NCBI RefSeq assembly: GCF_020860125.1
Contig: NZ_JAJBUX010000044.1
Coordinates: forward strand, 1 to 62,361
Direction: 5' to 3'
Length of the DNA stretch: 62,361 bases
Origin: Cloacibacillus sp.
Lineage (GTDB): Bacteria; Synergistota; Synergistia; Synergistales; Synergistaceae
Part shown: in pieces, positions 16,277 to 25,018 of the stretch
Numbering within the stretch: the first letter of the stretch is position 1
How the letters are laid out: every line of letters starts with the position of its first letter
Translations under genes and position numbers: made by a program
The notes under the pieces: generated by a model
What the model saw: only the letters and a program-made list of their open reading frames with translations
The model's database searches: none
Told to the model about the DNA's origin: nothing

Positions 16277-16747
16277 TTACGCAAATATCTTACGGGGGGT
16301 ATCGTTATCAGTATCCCCCGCGCCGGTCATCTCCGCGAGTTTTTCATAGAAGCGCCGGTCGTCTTTCGCGGTGCGTTTGGCCGGTCCCTTGGTCCGGCCG
16401 CCGGCGCGGCGGTATTTGGCTTTGAGCTCGCGTTCTTCGAGGCTGGATTCCATGCGCTCCTGGAGATATTCGAAACCTGTCGGCCCGAGGGCGCGCGCCC
16501 CCTTCGCGAGCACCATCGCCGCGAGGCCGATGTCCTGTGTCACGACGATGTCGCCGGCGCGCGCGAGATTTATTATTTTCAGATCGGCCTCCTGCGGGTC
16601 GCCGCCCACGGTGATGTGATGCTCCGAGACGATCTCGTGGTTGAAATTCGCGACCGTCACAAGCTCCACCCCGGCCGCGCGGGCGAGCTTTGCCGCGGCC
16701 TCGAATGCGCCGCGCGGGCAGGCGTCGGCGTCAATGATTATCCGCAC
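16277..16747 (-). CDS. yaiI: YaiI/YqxD family (UPF0178) PIN/NYN-like protein
   Basis: A 156-residue protein of the UPF0178/DUF188 family. The hallmark start MRIIIDADACPRGAF, the acidic EADLKIINLARAGDIVVTQDIGLA and the TRAPKR-like basic stretch GGRTKGPAKRTAKDDRRF are present. The family has a PIN/NYN-like fold with conserved aspartates, and a nuclease activity is suspected but not shown to my knowledge. It is encoded 55 nt downstream of a small winged-helix gene on the same strand. Confidence 0.88.
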   Translation of the reverse strand: MRIIIDADACPRGAFEAAAKLARAAGVELVTVANFNHEIVSEHHITVGGDPQEADLKIINLARAGDIVVTQDIGLAAMVLAKGARALGPTGFEYLQERMESSLEERELKAKYRRAGGRTKGPAKRTAKDDRRFYEKLAEMTGAGDTDNDTPRKIFA

Positions 16748-16802
16748 AGCCGCAGAGGCGAAGTTTAATTTCGCAGATCATCTGTTTGCCGTACCGTTTA
16801 TC

Positions 16803-17168
16803 TCACTTCATACAGCCGCAGATCTCGGTGTTGTCACCCGAAGCCGGCTCGGCCTTGATCTCGGTTATCTTTATACGTCCCTCGCGGTGGAGCGTGAGGG
16901 CGAGTGAAATGATCGTCGCCGGCGTGACGCCGATGTCCCGCGCCAGTTCATCGGGATAGAGGGCGCCCTCTTTTTCTACGGAGCTGATGATCGTGTCGCT
17001 CAGACAGGCCACCCACTGGGAGAAGAGCTGCTGCATCTCGGGGGTGTTTGAGGCCGCGAGCTGGCTTATCCTCACGACCGAATCGAATATGCGCGCCGAA
17101 ACAAGTTCCAGCGACTTTACAAGTTGTCTCATATCCTGGTCTTCAAGATTTTTTATATCGATATTCAT
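16803..17168 (-). CDS. Small hypothetical protein with winged-helix-like region
   Basis: A 121-residue protein that I do not recognise. Residues about 68-98 (ALYPDELARDIGVTPATIISLALTLHREGRIKI) read like a winged helix-turn-helix, and the tail carries a Cys-x-Cys pair (EICGCMK) that could bind a metal. The N-terminal half is helical. A strong AAGGAGGTAATTTCT precedes the ATG. It is divergent from yfcE and probably co-transcribed with the yaiI-type gene. It could be a small regulator; no target is evident. Confidence 0.6.
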   Translation of the reverse strand: MNIDIKNLEDQDMRQLVKSLELVSARIFDSVVRISQLAASNTPEMQQLFSQWVACLSDTIISSVEKEGALYPDELARDIGVTPATIISLALTLHREGRIKITEIKAEPASGDNTEICGCMK

Positions 17169-17255
17169 AGAAATTACCTCCTTGATGGTATGTCTTTCAT
17201 GCCACTGTGAATTATAATATAAATTAGCACTTTTGAGAGAAGGGATGGAATCACA

Positions 17256-17828
17256 ATGTCCGTTATCACGATAGATGATGAAAAAATCGGCGTATTATCC
17301 GACACACACGGAAGTTTCCCCGCTTGGCGGAAGGCGCTCGCGCTCTTCGGCCCGGAGGTGAAGACGATCCTGCACGCCGGCGACGTGCTCTATCACGGCC
17401 CGCGCAACAGCGTCCCCGGAGGTTACACACCCGCGGATCTCTTTGAGGCGATAAACGGTTTTCAGCACGGGGGCGGCAGGGTGCTGATCGCCGAGGGAAA
17501 CTGCGACGCCGCCGTCGACCGCATGGTGCTCGAACCGGAGATGGAGAAGTGCGTCTCTCTGGTATGGCGCGGCAAAAAGATCCTCATGATGCACGGTGAC
17601 AACTTCTCACTGCTGCGCGAGATGGCGCGCTACAATAAGGTGGATCTTGCAATATCCGGCCACACGCATATCGGCTCGCTCGTGCGCGAGGGGGGAGTGA
17701 TCTTCCTCAACCCCGGCTCGACGACGATACCGAAGGGGCGGGACCCGGAGAGCGCCGCGATTCTTGACGGCGAGGGCATCAGGATAATGACTCTCGACGG
17801 AAGGGAACTTCACTTTGAAAAATGGTAA
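17256..17828 (+). CDS. yfcE: YfcE-type metallophosphoesterase
   Basis: A 190-residue calcineurin-like phosphodiesterase. All metal-binding blocks are present: SDTHG, HAGDVLYHGPRN, GNCD, MMHGD and GHTH. The long GPRNSVPGGY insertion is characteristic of YfcE, which hydrolyses phosphodiesters in vitro; the natural substrate is unsettled. It is the first gene of a long plus-strand run. Its last 14 nt overlap the next gene's TTG start, which indicates translational coupling. Confidence 0.9.
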   Translation: MSVITIDDEKIGVLSDTHGSFPAWRKALALFGPEVKTILHAGDVLYHGPRNSVPGGYTPADLFEAINGFQHGGGRVLIAEGNCDAAVDRMVLEPEMEKCVSLVWRGKKILMMHGDNFSLLREMARYNKVDLAISGHTHIGSLVREGGVIFLNPGSTTIPKGRDPESAAILDGEGIRIMTLDGRELHFEKW

Positions 17829-18633
17829 GAGCGGGGTGCCGCCGGTATTCAGACCACGCAGGTTCTGGACCTCGGTGCTCTGGCTCGTATTTCTCGCGGC
17901 GGGGGCCGCGTTCAGCTGTATATTCGGCGTATTCGCCTTTTTTACGGCGGTGCTGGTCGCCGTCTTCATCGGACTGAACGAGTTTGGCCGCTGGCCCTAT
18001 AAGACGAACCTTGTTATCTGCGCCGGGACCGCCGTGGTGGTCGCGGTGGCGGGGATATTTACCTGGATGGAGATTACATCGCTCTTTGTGCTGTTTTTTA
18101 CGATGAGCGCCTATATGTTCTATTTCAGAGACCGCACGAGCCGCCTGATACCGGCGCTTGAGACCTTCGCCGCCTCTCTCGCGAAGGCTCCCGATTTTGA
18201 TTCGATAATTGAAAACGCCTGGCGCGGCATGCAGGAGATGGCTCCCGCCGCCGCCGTCTTCGTTATCCTTGCCGATATCGAAGGCTGTCTTTACATACCG
18301 GACCATTTTGGCCAGCCGGGGCGCGCTTTGAAGAGAAACGGCGGCACTCCCTGGAAGGTATTCACCTCGGGACGTCCGATAAATATTCCGCGCGTCTCGA
18401 CAGGGCGGGATCAGCCGCTGGACAGGGACGCGCTCTCGCTGATCTCCGTGCCGATCACCGCGCGGGCGGAGAAGCTCGGCGTGCTCCAGCTGGAGGCCGG
18501 TACTGCGGGAGCCTTCAGCGAGGAGGATGTGGCGAAGCTTTCGCTTGCGGCGATGATCATCGGCCAGGAGCTGTATATGTTCGAGGCTTCGGAGGTCGTT
18601 GAAGAGGAGGACGGCGTCGATGATCCTGATTGA
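17815..18633 (+). CDS. Membrane-anchored GAF-domain protein
   Basis: A 272-residue protein. Residues about 17-115 hold three or four hydrophobic segments (VLWLVFLAAGAAFSCIFGVFAFF, NLVICAGTAVVVAVAGIF, SLFVLFFTMSAYMF). About 125-255 form a GAF-like sensor (DFDSIIENAWRGMQEMAPAAAVFVILAD, DALSLISVPITARAEKLGVLQLEAG). The tail is acidic. There is no output domain, so it may sense a small ligand and act through a partner. The TTG start (17815) has AAGGGA 8 nt upstream and overlaps yfcE by 14 nt. The next gene overlaps its end. Confidence 0.65.
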   Translation: MKNGKSGVPPVFRPRRFWTSVLWLVFLAAGAAFSCIFGVFAFFTAVLVAVFIGLNEFGRWPYKTNLVICAGTAVVVAVAGIFTWMEITSLFVLFFTMSAYMFYFRDRTSRLIPALETFAASLAKAPDFDSIIENAWRGMQEMAPAAAVFVILADIEGCLYIPDHFGQPGRALKRNGGTPWKVFTSGRPINIPRVSTGRDQPLDRDALSLISVPITARAEKLGVLQLEAGTAGAFSEEDVAKLSLAAMIIGQELYMFEASEVVEEEDGVDDPD

Positions 18634-19444
18634 TATGCACGTGCACAGCCGCTTTTCCGACGGTACCTTCACGCCGGAGGAGCTCGCGGCGGCGGCGCGG
18701 CGGCGCGGACTTTCGCTGCTGGCGCTGACAGACCATGATACGACCGCCGGGCTTGCTCCCTTTATGAGGGCCTGCGTCAAAGACGGGGTCAAGGGGCTCT
18801 GCGGGATCGAACTTTCGGCGGAGGCTCCCTTTACGCTTCATATATTGGGCTACCGGATATCGCCGGGAGCGGGCAGGCTGGAGGAGCGGCTGGGCTATAT
18901 CCGCGAAAGGCGCGACGCGCGCAACCTTCTGATCTGCGAAAAGCTGCGCGCGCTCGGGCTGGACGTCGCCATAGACGAAGCGCGCGAGATATCGGGCGGC
19001 GAGGTGGTCGCCCGTCCGCACATCGCGCGGCTCCTGATAAATAAGGGCTACGCGGGCAGTGTCACGGAGGCCTTCACAAAATATCTCGCGCGGGGGGCCG
19101 CGGCCTATGTGGCGCGCGAGAGGCTCTCCGCGGAGGAGTGTATCTCGCTCATCCGCGAGGCGGGCGGCGTGGCGGTACTGGCGCATCCTTTTCAGTGCCG
19201 GCTTGACGACGAAGGGCTGGAGGCGCTGCTTTCCAGGCTCAAGGGGGCCGGGCTGTGGGGGATGGAGGCCATCTACGGCGCAAACTCGCCGGAGACGACC
19301 TACCGCCATCTGAAGATGGCGGGGAAGTTTGGCCTCTACGCGACCGCCGGTTCGGATTTTCACGGAGGCAACAGCCCCGGGACGGAGCTCGGCATGCCGG
19401 TCTGCGAAGATCTTCTTCCGTGGGCCAGGCTGGGTATAAGATAG
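18620..19444 (+). CDS. PHP-domain phosphoesterase (RNase AM / YciV-like)
   Basis: A 274-residue PHP protein with the four motif set: DMHVHSRFSDGTFTPEEL, LLALTDHDTTAG, GIELSAEAPFTLHILGY and VVARPHIARLL, plus AVLAHPF and ATAGSDFHGG at the C-terminus. This order matches the family of nucleoside 3',5'-bisphosphate phosphatase / 5'-3' RNase AM (YciV, TrpH), which uses a trinuclear metal site. ATG 18620 with GAGGAGG 9-10 nt upstream is preferred over the TTG at 18599. It overlaps the GAF gene by 14 nt. Confidence 0.85.
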   Translation: MILIDMHVHSRFSDGTFTPEELAAAARRRGLSLLALTDHDTTAGLAPFMRACVKDGVKGLCGIELSAEAPFTLHILGYRISPGAGRLEERLGYIRERRDARNLLICEKLRALGLDVAIDEAREISGGEVVARPHIARLLINKGYAGSVTEAFTKYLARGAAAYVARERLSAEECISLIREAGGVAVLAHPFQCRLDDEGLEALLSRLKGAGLWGMEAIYGANSPETTYRHLKMAGKFGLYATAGSDFHGGNSPGTELGMPVCEDLLPWARLGIR

Positions 19445-19488
19445 AACAAGAGGATTCTCTGGATAAATACCGCAGGAGGTAAAAGGAA

Positions 19489-20529
19489 ATGTATCATAAA
19501 ATAATGGATTTCAGAAGCGATACAGTCACCAGGCCGTCGGAGGAGATGCGCCGCGTCATCGCGGCCGCCGAGGTGGGAGACGACATATACGGCGACGACC
19601 CTTCGTCAAACGCGCTCTGCAAATATGCCGCGGAGATAACGGGTAAAGAGGCGGCGATCTTTGCCTGTTCGGGAACGATGGGCAACCTTCTCGCCTTTAC
19701 GACGGCCGGACGCCACGGAGAGAGCCTGCTGGCTGGCAAGCGCTCCCATGTGTGGTGCGCCGAGGTCGGCGGCTTTTCCTCTGTCGCCGGGCTCTGTCCC
19801 TATCCGCTGGTTGACGACGAGGGCGTTCCCGATCCCGCGGAGCTCGCCGTAGCGAGCAGAGCCGACAACGACGTCCATCACCCAGATACGACGATACTCG
19901 CGCTTGAAAACACCCATAATTACACGGGCGGCATCGCGGTGCCGCCGGACCGCTTCGCGCAGACCGCGCGCGAGGGACGCCGCCTCGGCTTCCACGTCCA
20001 TCTTGACGGCGCGCGTATCTTCAACGCCGCTGTCCGCCACGGCGTCGACGTGAGAAGGTACACCGACGAGGTGGATTCTGTGCAGTTCTGCCTCTCCAAG
20101 GGGCTTGGCGCGCCGCTCGGCTCGATGCTCTGCGGTTCGCATGAACTGATCGAGGGGGCGAAGAAGTGGCGCAAACGCCTCGGCGGCGCGCAGCGGCAGG
20201 TAGGGATCGCGGCTGCCGCGGGGCTTTACGCGCTGAAAAATAACGTGGCGCGCCTCGCAGAGGATCACGCCAACGCCGCGCTGCTCGTCGATCTGCTCAA
20301 AAGGGGCGGCGTAGAGGTGGAAGAGCGTCCCAATATGACGAATATGGTATTTTTCCCCCTCAAAGAGGGGCAGGTCGGCGACGCGGAATTTGAGGCGAGA
20401 TGTCTTGAAAAGGGGCTGCTGGCGCACATGATCTCGCCGCGCCGCGCGCGCTTTGTGACGCATCTCGACGTTGACCGCGAGGATGTGGAGCGCGCCGCCG
20501 CGATAATCCTGGAGGTCCTTTCGGCGTGA
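19489..20529 (+). CDS. ltaE: Low-specificity L-threonine aldolase
   Basis: A 346-residue fold-type I PLP enzyme that splits L-threonine or L-allo-threonine into glycine and acetaldehyde. The typical opening MDFRSDTVTRPSEEMR, AEVGDDIYGDDPSSNAL, the GTMGNL cofactor loop, LENTHNYTGGI and the PLP lysine in QFCLSKGLGAPLGSML are all visible. AGGAGG lies 11 nt before the ATG at 19489; ATG 19504 is possible. It fits an amino-acid-fermenting lifestyle. The GTGA overlap with pmbA indicates coupling. Confidence 0.93.
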   Translation: MYHKIMDFRSDTVTRPSEEMRRVIAAAEVGDDIYGDDPSSNALCKYAAEITGKEAAIFACSGTMGNLLAFTTAGRHGESLLAGKRSHVWCAEVGGFSSVAGLCPYPLVDDEGVPDPAELAVASRADNDVHHPDTTILALENTHNYTGGIAVPPDRFAQTAREGRRLGFHVHLDGARIFNAAVRHGVDVRRYTDEVDSVQFCLSKGLGAPLGSMLCGSHELIEGAKKWRKRLGGAQRQVGIAAAAGLYALKNNVARLAEDHANAALLVDLLKRGGVEVEERPNMTNMVFFPLKEGQVGDAEFEARCLEKGLLAHMISPRRARFVTHLDVDREDVERAAAIILEVLSA

Positions 20530-21887
20530 TAAAATTTCTACCCCACAATGAAATAGAGGCGCTTGCCGCCCACATGCTCGATCTCGCCTCGCGAAAGGGC
20601 GCCTGGGGCGCGGACCTTCTCTACAGCGAGGGCGGCGGCAGCGGGCTGACGCTCAAGGACGGTGAAACGGAGGAGTGTGTCTCCGGCTCCTCCGCCGGCA
20701 TCGGCATCAGGACGATAATGTCCGACGGACGGCAGGGTATCGCCTACGGCAGCCGGCTCGACAGGGACTCCGTGGATTCGCTCGTCGAGTGGAGTCTCCA
20801 CAACGCGCTGGCCTCGGAGCCGGAGGAGGGCATCACCCTCTACGACGGGCCGCTGGTGCGCTGCGAGGAGCTTGAGGCGGAGGACGGGCGGATACGAGAG
20901 ATCACCGCCGCCGACCGCATGAAATATTGTCTTGAAATGACACGGGAGGCGAGGTCGCTCGACAGCCGCGTCGTCTCGGTCCGTTCCGCCTCCTGGCGTG
21001 ACGGCTGGGGAGCCTCCTTTTTCGCGACGACGAAGGGACTTTCGGGCTGGGAAGAGGGCTCAAGCGCCAACTGCGGCGTTATGGTGCTCGCGCAGTCCGG
21101 TGAGTTTACCGAGATGGGCGGTTATGGAATGGAGGCGCTGTGCCTGGACGAGCTGGACATCCAAAAGAGCGCGCGTACGGCGGTGGAACAGACCGTTGCC
21201 TCGCTGGGCGGCACGCAGCTCGACACCGAAAGCTATACCATAATGATAGAGCCGGAGACGGCCGCCGCGCTTGTCGACGTCATCGGAGGCCTATTCTGCG
21301 CCTCCGACGTGCACCGCGGGCGTTCGATGATGAAGGGCCGTCTCGGAGAGCTTGTCGCCTCTCCCTGTCTTAATCTCACGGACAACGGACGTATCCCCTG
21401 GAAGCCCGGCAGCTCCTCTTGGGACTCCGAGGGTGTTCCTACCGGACGCACGGAGCTGATAAAAAACGGCGAGGCGAACGCCTTCCTCTATAATTTGCAG
21501 TATGCGATAAAGGACGGCGTCAGCTCCACCGGCAACTGCTCACGCGGGATGTCCTCGCTGCCCGACGTGGGAACGACGAACCTCATCCTCGAGGCGGGGA
21601 CGGAGAGCCCGGAGGCGCTGCGCTCCCGGATCGCCAGCGGGATGTACGTAACGGAATTCATGGGGCTGCACACCATCGACCCGATCAGCGGTGATTTTTC
21701 GATCGGCGCCAAGGGACATCGGATAGAGAATGGCGAGATCACGACGCCGGTAAGCGGTGTCACGATGGCCTCTAATCTGCTAGAATTTATGAAGAATATC
21801 TCGGCGGCGGCCTCCGATCTGAAATACTCAGGTTCGGTGGCGGCGCCAACATTGGTGGTTGATAATGTTGTCATTGCAGGTAAATAA
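20526..21887 (+). CDS. pmbA: TldE/PmbA family protein of the TldD-TldE metalloprotease
   Basis: A 453-residue protein of the TldD/PmbA family. In E. coli, TldD and TldE form a heterodimeric metalloprotease that degrades unfolded peptides and matures microcin B17. Visible landmarks are GADLLYSEGGGSGLTLKDGE, GIGIRTIMSDGRQGIAYGS, DPISGDFSIGAKGHRIENGE and TTPVSGVTMASNLLEFM. There is no HExxxH zinc motif, which is expected for the TldE side, and no tldD copy is in the window. The GTG start (20526) overlaps the ltaE stop by 4 nt. Confidence 0.85.
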   Translation: MIKFLPHNEIEALAAHMLDLASRKGAWGADLLYSEGGGSGLTLKDGETEECVSGSSAGIGIRTIMSDGRQGIAYGSRLDRDSVDSLVEWSLHNALASEPEEGITLYDGPLVRCEELEAEDGRIREITAADRMKYCLEMTREARSLDSRVVSVRSASWRDGWGASFFATTKGLSGWEEGSSANCGVMVLAQSGEFTEMGGYGMEALCLDELDIQKSARTAVEQTVASLGGTQLDTESYTIMIEPETAAALVDVIGGLFCASDVHRGRSMMKGRLGELVASPCLNLTDNGRIPWKPGSSSWDSEGVPTGRTELIKNGEANAFLYNLQYAIKDGVSSTGNCSRGMSSLPDVGTTNLILEAGTESPEALRSRIASGMYVTEFMGLHTIDPISGDFSIGAKGHRIENGEITTPVSGVTMASNLLEFMKNISAAASDLKYSGSVAAPTLVVDNVVIAGK

Positions 21888-23181
21888 AAAAATATTCACG
21901 AGACTTATAACGGGGCTCCTCTCGCTCTTCATCCTCTCGGCCTCCTGCGCTTTCGCCGCGGAGAGCCTCTCCTTCTGGAACGGGGAGGTCAAAAAGGGCG
22001 ACGTCACGATGCGCCGTAACGGAACGATGCAGGAGGTCGCCGTCGACGAGGTCATCTCGTCGCTCGGCTTCATACCCAAGAGCGACGCCTCCTCGATCAT
22101 TGTGGTGCTGGAGGGAAAGAAGATCGAATTCTGGAACGCCTCGAACGTCGTGCGCGCCGCCGGAAGCATCATCAGCTTCCCTCTGCCGGTGAGCAATACG
22201 GACGGCCACTGGTGGGGCGAGGCCAAGTCGGTGGCCGAGGCCTTCGGTTACTTCTACGCCGCGATAGGCAAACCGGCCGCTTTCCGCTGGGGCGCATCCT
22301 CGGCCGCGCCTCAGCCTGCCGTACAGCCGAAGACCGCGGAGCCGAAGGCGGAGGAAAAACCCGCCGAACCGGAAAAGAAGCAGGCGGTAAAGATCCCGCC
22401 GGCGGAACCCGCGCTGCAGCCGGCCGAACCGGAGGAAAAATATACCCCAGCCGCACCTGCCGTGGCTTTCAGCGGCAAGGCGCGCCCGATCGTCGTCGTT
22501 GACGCTGGGCACGGCGGGCACGATCCGGGAGCCGCGGCAAACGGCGTGCGTGAGAAGGACATCAATCTCAAGGCGGCGCTCCAGCTAGGCGAGATACTGC
22601 GCCAGTACGGGATCGACGCGAGGCTTACGCGCAGGACGGACGTCTATCTGAAACTTGCGGAGCGTACCGCCTTCGCGAACAAAAACGAAGCCGACGTATT
22701 TATAAGCCTTCACTGTAATTCGATGCCCAAAGGACGGTCGAACGTCGCGGGGCTTGAATACTACATCATGGCCCTTCCTTCTGACAAAGACGCGATGAAC
22801 CTGGCCATCGCGGAAAACAAAGAAATTTCCGCCGGTGTGGACAGCGCCGCCGAGGCGCAGCACGCCGACAAAAAGACGCAGTTGCTGCTCAAGATATTGG
22901 GAGACATGCAGCAAAATGATAAAATAAGTGAAAGCACGGCGCTGGCCGAGGTTATGCACAAGGCGGCGAAGTCCGGCTCCATGCCGATGCGGAAGGTGGC
23001 GCAGGCTCCTTTCTTCGTTCTGCGCGGAGCGGGAATGCCCGCCGTACTCGTTGAAATGGGATATCTCACCAACGCCGCGGAGGCGAAAAAACTCAGTTCT
23101 GCCTCCTATAGGGAGGCGCTCTGCCGCAGCATTGCGCAGGGGATCGTGCAGTACATCAAGGCGCATCCCACGCAGAGATAG
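21859..23181 (+). CDS. Exported N-acetylmuramoyl-L-alanine amidase (Amidase_3)
   Basis: A 440-residue cell-wall hydrolase. A signal peptide (about 10-33, LITGLLSLFILSASCAFA) is followed by a small domain (about 35-145) resembling copper-amine-oxidase-type stalk repeats. A Pro/Ala/Glu-rich linker (about 150-205) and the zinc amidase domain (about 208-437) follow. Zinc and catalytic residues appear in VVVDAGHGGHDPG, GVREKDINL, SLHCNS and VLVEMGYLTN. It would cleave peptide stems from glycan during division. The start is uncertain: TTG 21859 or ATG 21865, both overlapping pmbA. Confidence 0.88.
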   Translation: MIMLSLQVNKKIFTRLITGLLSLFILSASCAFAAESLSFWNGEVKKGDVTMRRNGTMQEVAVDEVISSLGFIPKSDASSIIVVLEGKKIEFWNASNVVRAAGSIISFPLPVSNTDGHWWGEAKSVAEAFGYFYAAIGKPAAFRWGASSAAPQPAVQPKTAEPKAEEKPAEPEKKQAVKIPPAEPALQPAEPEEKYTPAAPAVAFSGKARPIVVVDAGHGGHDPGAAANGVREKDINLKAALQLGEILRQYGIDARLTRRTDVYLKLAERTAFANKNEADVFISLHCNSMPKGRSNVAGLEYYIMALPSDKDAMNLAIAENKEISAGVDSAAEAQHADKKTQLLLKILGDMQQNDKISESTALAEVMHKAAKSGSMPMRKVAQAPFFVLRGAGMPAVLVEMGYLTNAAEAKKLSSASYREALCRSIAQGIVQYIKAHPTQR

Positions 23182-23199
23182 GCAACAGCGATTGAATAT

Positions 23200-23315
23200 G
23201 GCGGCCTGCGCTCCGGTCACCGGCCCGCGCAGTGAGTATGGGCCGCCCGTTCGCCCTGAGCGGAAAACCGAACCTGACGGCGAAAGCCGTCGTTTTCCCG
23301 TCCGCAGCCGAACGG
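23200..23315 (+). other. Two nested hairpins between the amidase and GerMN genes
   Basis: The first element: GGCGGCC (23200-23206) and GGCCGCC (23241-23247) enclose TGCGC/GCGCA and CCGG/CCGG stems. The second: CCGTTCG (23247-23253) and CGAACGG (23309-23315) enclose GGAAAAC (23262-23268) with GTTTTCC (23292-23298), and GACGGC-GAAA-GCCGTC (23276-23291). They fill most of the 201-nt gap. This may be a processed structured RNA, a leader of the GerMN-rph operon or a palindromic repeat. Confidence 0.45.
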
Positions 23316-23382
23316 ACGAAAATATTTGACCGGTGTTTTGCTGGCGATTATGATACGGAGAGATAGATTGGGAGGACTGTTA

Positions 23383-24252
23383 ATGAGGGATTCAGAGGGA
23401 AGACAGCGGCACTTTGTGATACAGGATAAGAAGGACGAAAGTTACGACTCTCCGTCCGTGCGCCGCCGCGGGATCATAAAGGGGCGCGAAGAAGAGGCCG
23501 AAGAGGTTCTCGAAGAGCTGCGCGCGCCGCGTCCCCGCAAATCGCTGCGCGAACGCGAGATGGAGGAAGAGGAAGAGTCCCGCACCCTGCGCCGCGGCCG
23601 CGGCAAAAAGCGCCTGAAAGAGGAAGAGGACTACGATTACGAGGAGGAGGACGAGGAAAATTACGGCTCCAAAGCTCCCAAAATCGTCCGTGTCTTTGCC
23701 TGGGTCGCGCTGATGATCATCCTCTTTGCCTGCGGCTACCTCGCCACCAACTACTTCTTCAGCTGGTCCGACAAAAAGGGCGGAGAGCGTATAGGCAGCG
23801 TCTACGGCACGGGCTCCGAGGTCAAAGAATCAGCGGCGACGGAGGAGACTCCCGCCTCCAATACGAAATATACCCTCTATCTGCCAGACGGCGATGGCTT
23901 CCAGAGCCGCGGCATCGATATAACCGGCGGCGGCACGAGGGAAGAAGACATCGCGAAAGTGATGTCGATGTACGTTGACAGCCTGAAAGAGACGAAGGCG
24001 CTCGACCCGGCGGTCTCCATAAACGAAATATTCCAGAGCGGAGACTGGCTCTATCTCAACATGACTCCCTCCTTCCAGAGCTCGCTCAAGAGCCTTGGCA
24101 AGGCCAAGGCGGAGAAGCTGCTCAGCGGCTTTACCAAGACGGTACAGGAAAACTTCCCGCCGCTGAAAAAGGTAAAATTCTACGTGAACTCCAAGGAGAT
24201 CACCGACAAAACCCCCGTGGACCTCACACAGCCCTGGGAAAGGACCAATTAA
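23383..24252 (+). CDS. GerMN-domain membrane protein
   Basis: A 289-residue protein. Residues 1-95 are very charged (long Glu/Arg/Asp runs) and cytoplasmic. One transmembrane helix lies at about 101-121 (VFAWVALMIILFACGYLATNYFF). The exported C-terminus (about 150-285) is a GerMN-like domain (KYTLYLPDGDGFQSRGIDI, WLYLNMTPSFQ, VKFYVNSKEI). GerMN domains occur in spore germination and cell-wall proteins; here the domain follows an amidase gene, which favours an envelope role. ATG 23383 with GGGAGG 7 nt upstream is chosen over TTG 23326. rph begins 1 nt after its stop. Confidence 0.75.
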   Translation: MRDSEGRQRHFVIQDKKDESYDSPSVRRRGIIKGREEEAEEVLEELRAPRPRKSLREREMEEEEESRTLRRGRGKKRLKEEEDYDYEEEDEENYGSKAPKIVRVFAWVALMIILFACGYLATNYFFSWSDKKGGERIGSVYGTGSEVKESAATEETPASNTKYTLYLPDGDGFQSRGIDITGGGTREEDIAKVMSMYVDSLKETKALDPAVSINEIFQSGDWLYLNMTPSFQSSLKSLGKAKAEKLLSGFTKTVQENFPPLKKVKFYVNSKEITDKTPVDLTQPWERTN

Positions 24253-24253
24253 A

Positions 24254-25018
24254 ATGGCTGAATTGATCCGTATAGACGGGCGCGGCGTGGAGACGCTGCG
24301 CCCGATAACCTTTGAGCGCGCCGTCAGCCGTTACGCCGAGGGGTCGGCGCTTGTCAGATGGGGCAACACCCATGTCCTCTGCACCGCCTCTGTCGACGAA
24401 AAGGTCCCGCCTTTCATGCGCGGATCCGGCAGCGGCTGGATAACCGCGGAATACTCGATGCTCCCGCGTGCGACGCATCAGCGCAGCCCGCGCGACATCA
24501 GCAGGGGAAAACAGAACGCGCGCGGCAGCGAAATACAGCGGCTCATCGGCCGCTCTCTGCGCGCGGCGGTTGATATGACGAAGCTCGGCGAGCGGACGAT
24601 CACCATTGACTGCGACGTGCTCCAGGCCGACGGCGGCACGCGCACCGCCTCCATTACGGCGGGCTTCATCGCCCTCTTCGACGCGCTGCGCTGGCTTCGC
24701 GCGAACGAGAGAATCGCCGCCATCCCACTTAAGAACCAGATCGCCGCCGTCAGCGTCGGAAAGGTAACCGGAACGCCGATGCTCGATCTTTGCTACGAGG
24801 AGGACTCCACGGCTGAGGTTGACGCCAACCTTGTTATGACCGGCGCCGGAGACTTCATCGAACTGCAGGGGACGGGAGAGGGCGGCTCCTTTTCTTACGC
24901 GGAGCTTGCGCAGATAATCGACCTCGGCTGGAGCGGCATCTCGGAGATACACCAAAAACAGCGCGAAATACTCGCGCTCAGTGAAGAAGAGAGAGAGCTG
25001 TTTGAAAAATGCAGATGA
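24254..25018 (+). CDS. rph: Ribonuclease PH
   Basis: A 254-residue phosphorolytic 3'-5' exoribonuclease that trims tRNA 3' ends. Family blocks are IRIDGRGVETLRPI, GNTHVLCTASVDEKVPPFMRGSGSGWITAEYSMLPRATHQR, GRSLRAAVDMTKLGERTITIDCDVLQADGGTRTASI, and LDLCYEEDSTAEVDANLVMTGAGDFIELQGTGE. The length is slightly above the usual ~240. It overlaps rdgB by 10 nt, a common pairing in anaerobes. Confidence 0.96.
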   Translation: MAELIRIDGRGVETLRPITFERAVSRYAEGSALVRWGNTHVLCTASVDEKVPPFMRGSGSGWITAEYSMLPRATHQRSPRDISRGKQNARGSEIQRLIGRSLRAAVDMTKLGERTITIDCDVLQADGGTRTASITAGFIALFDALRWLRANERIAAIPLKNQIAAVSVGKVTGTPMLDLCYEEDSTAEVDANLVMTGAGDFIELQGTGEGGSFSYAELAQIIDLGWSGISEIHQKQREILALSEEERELFEKCR

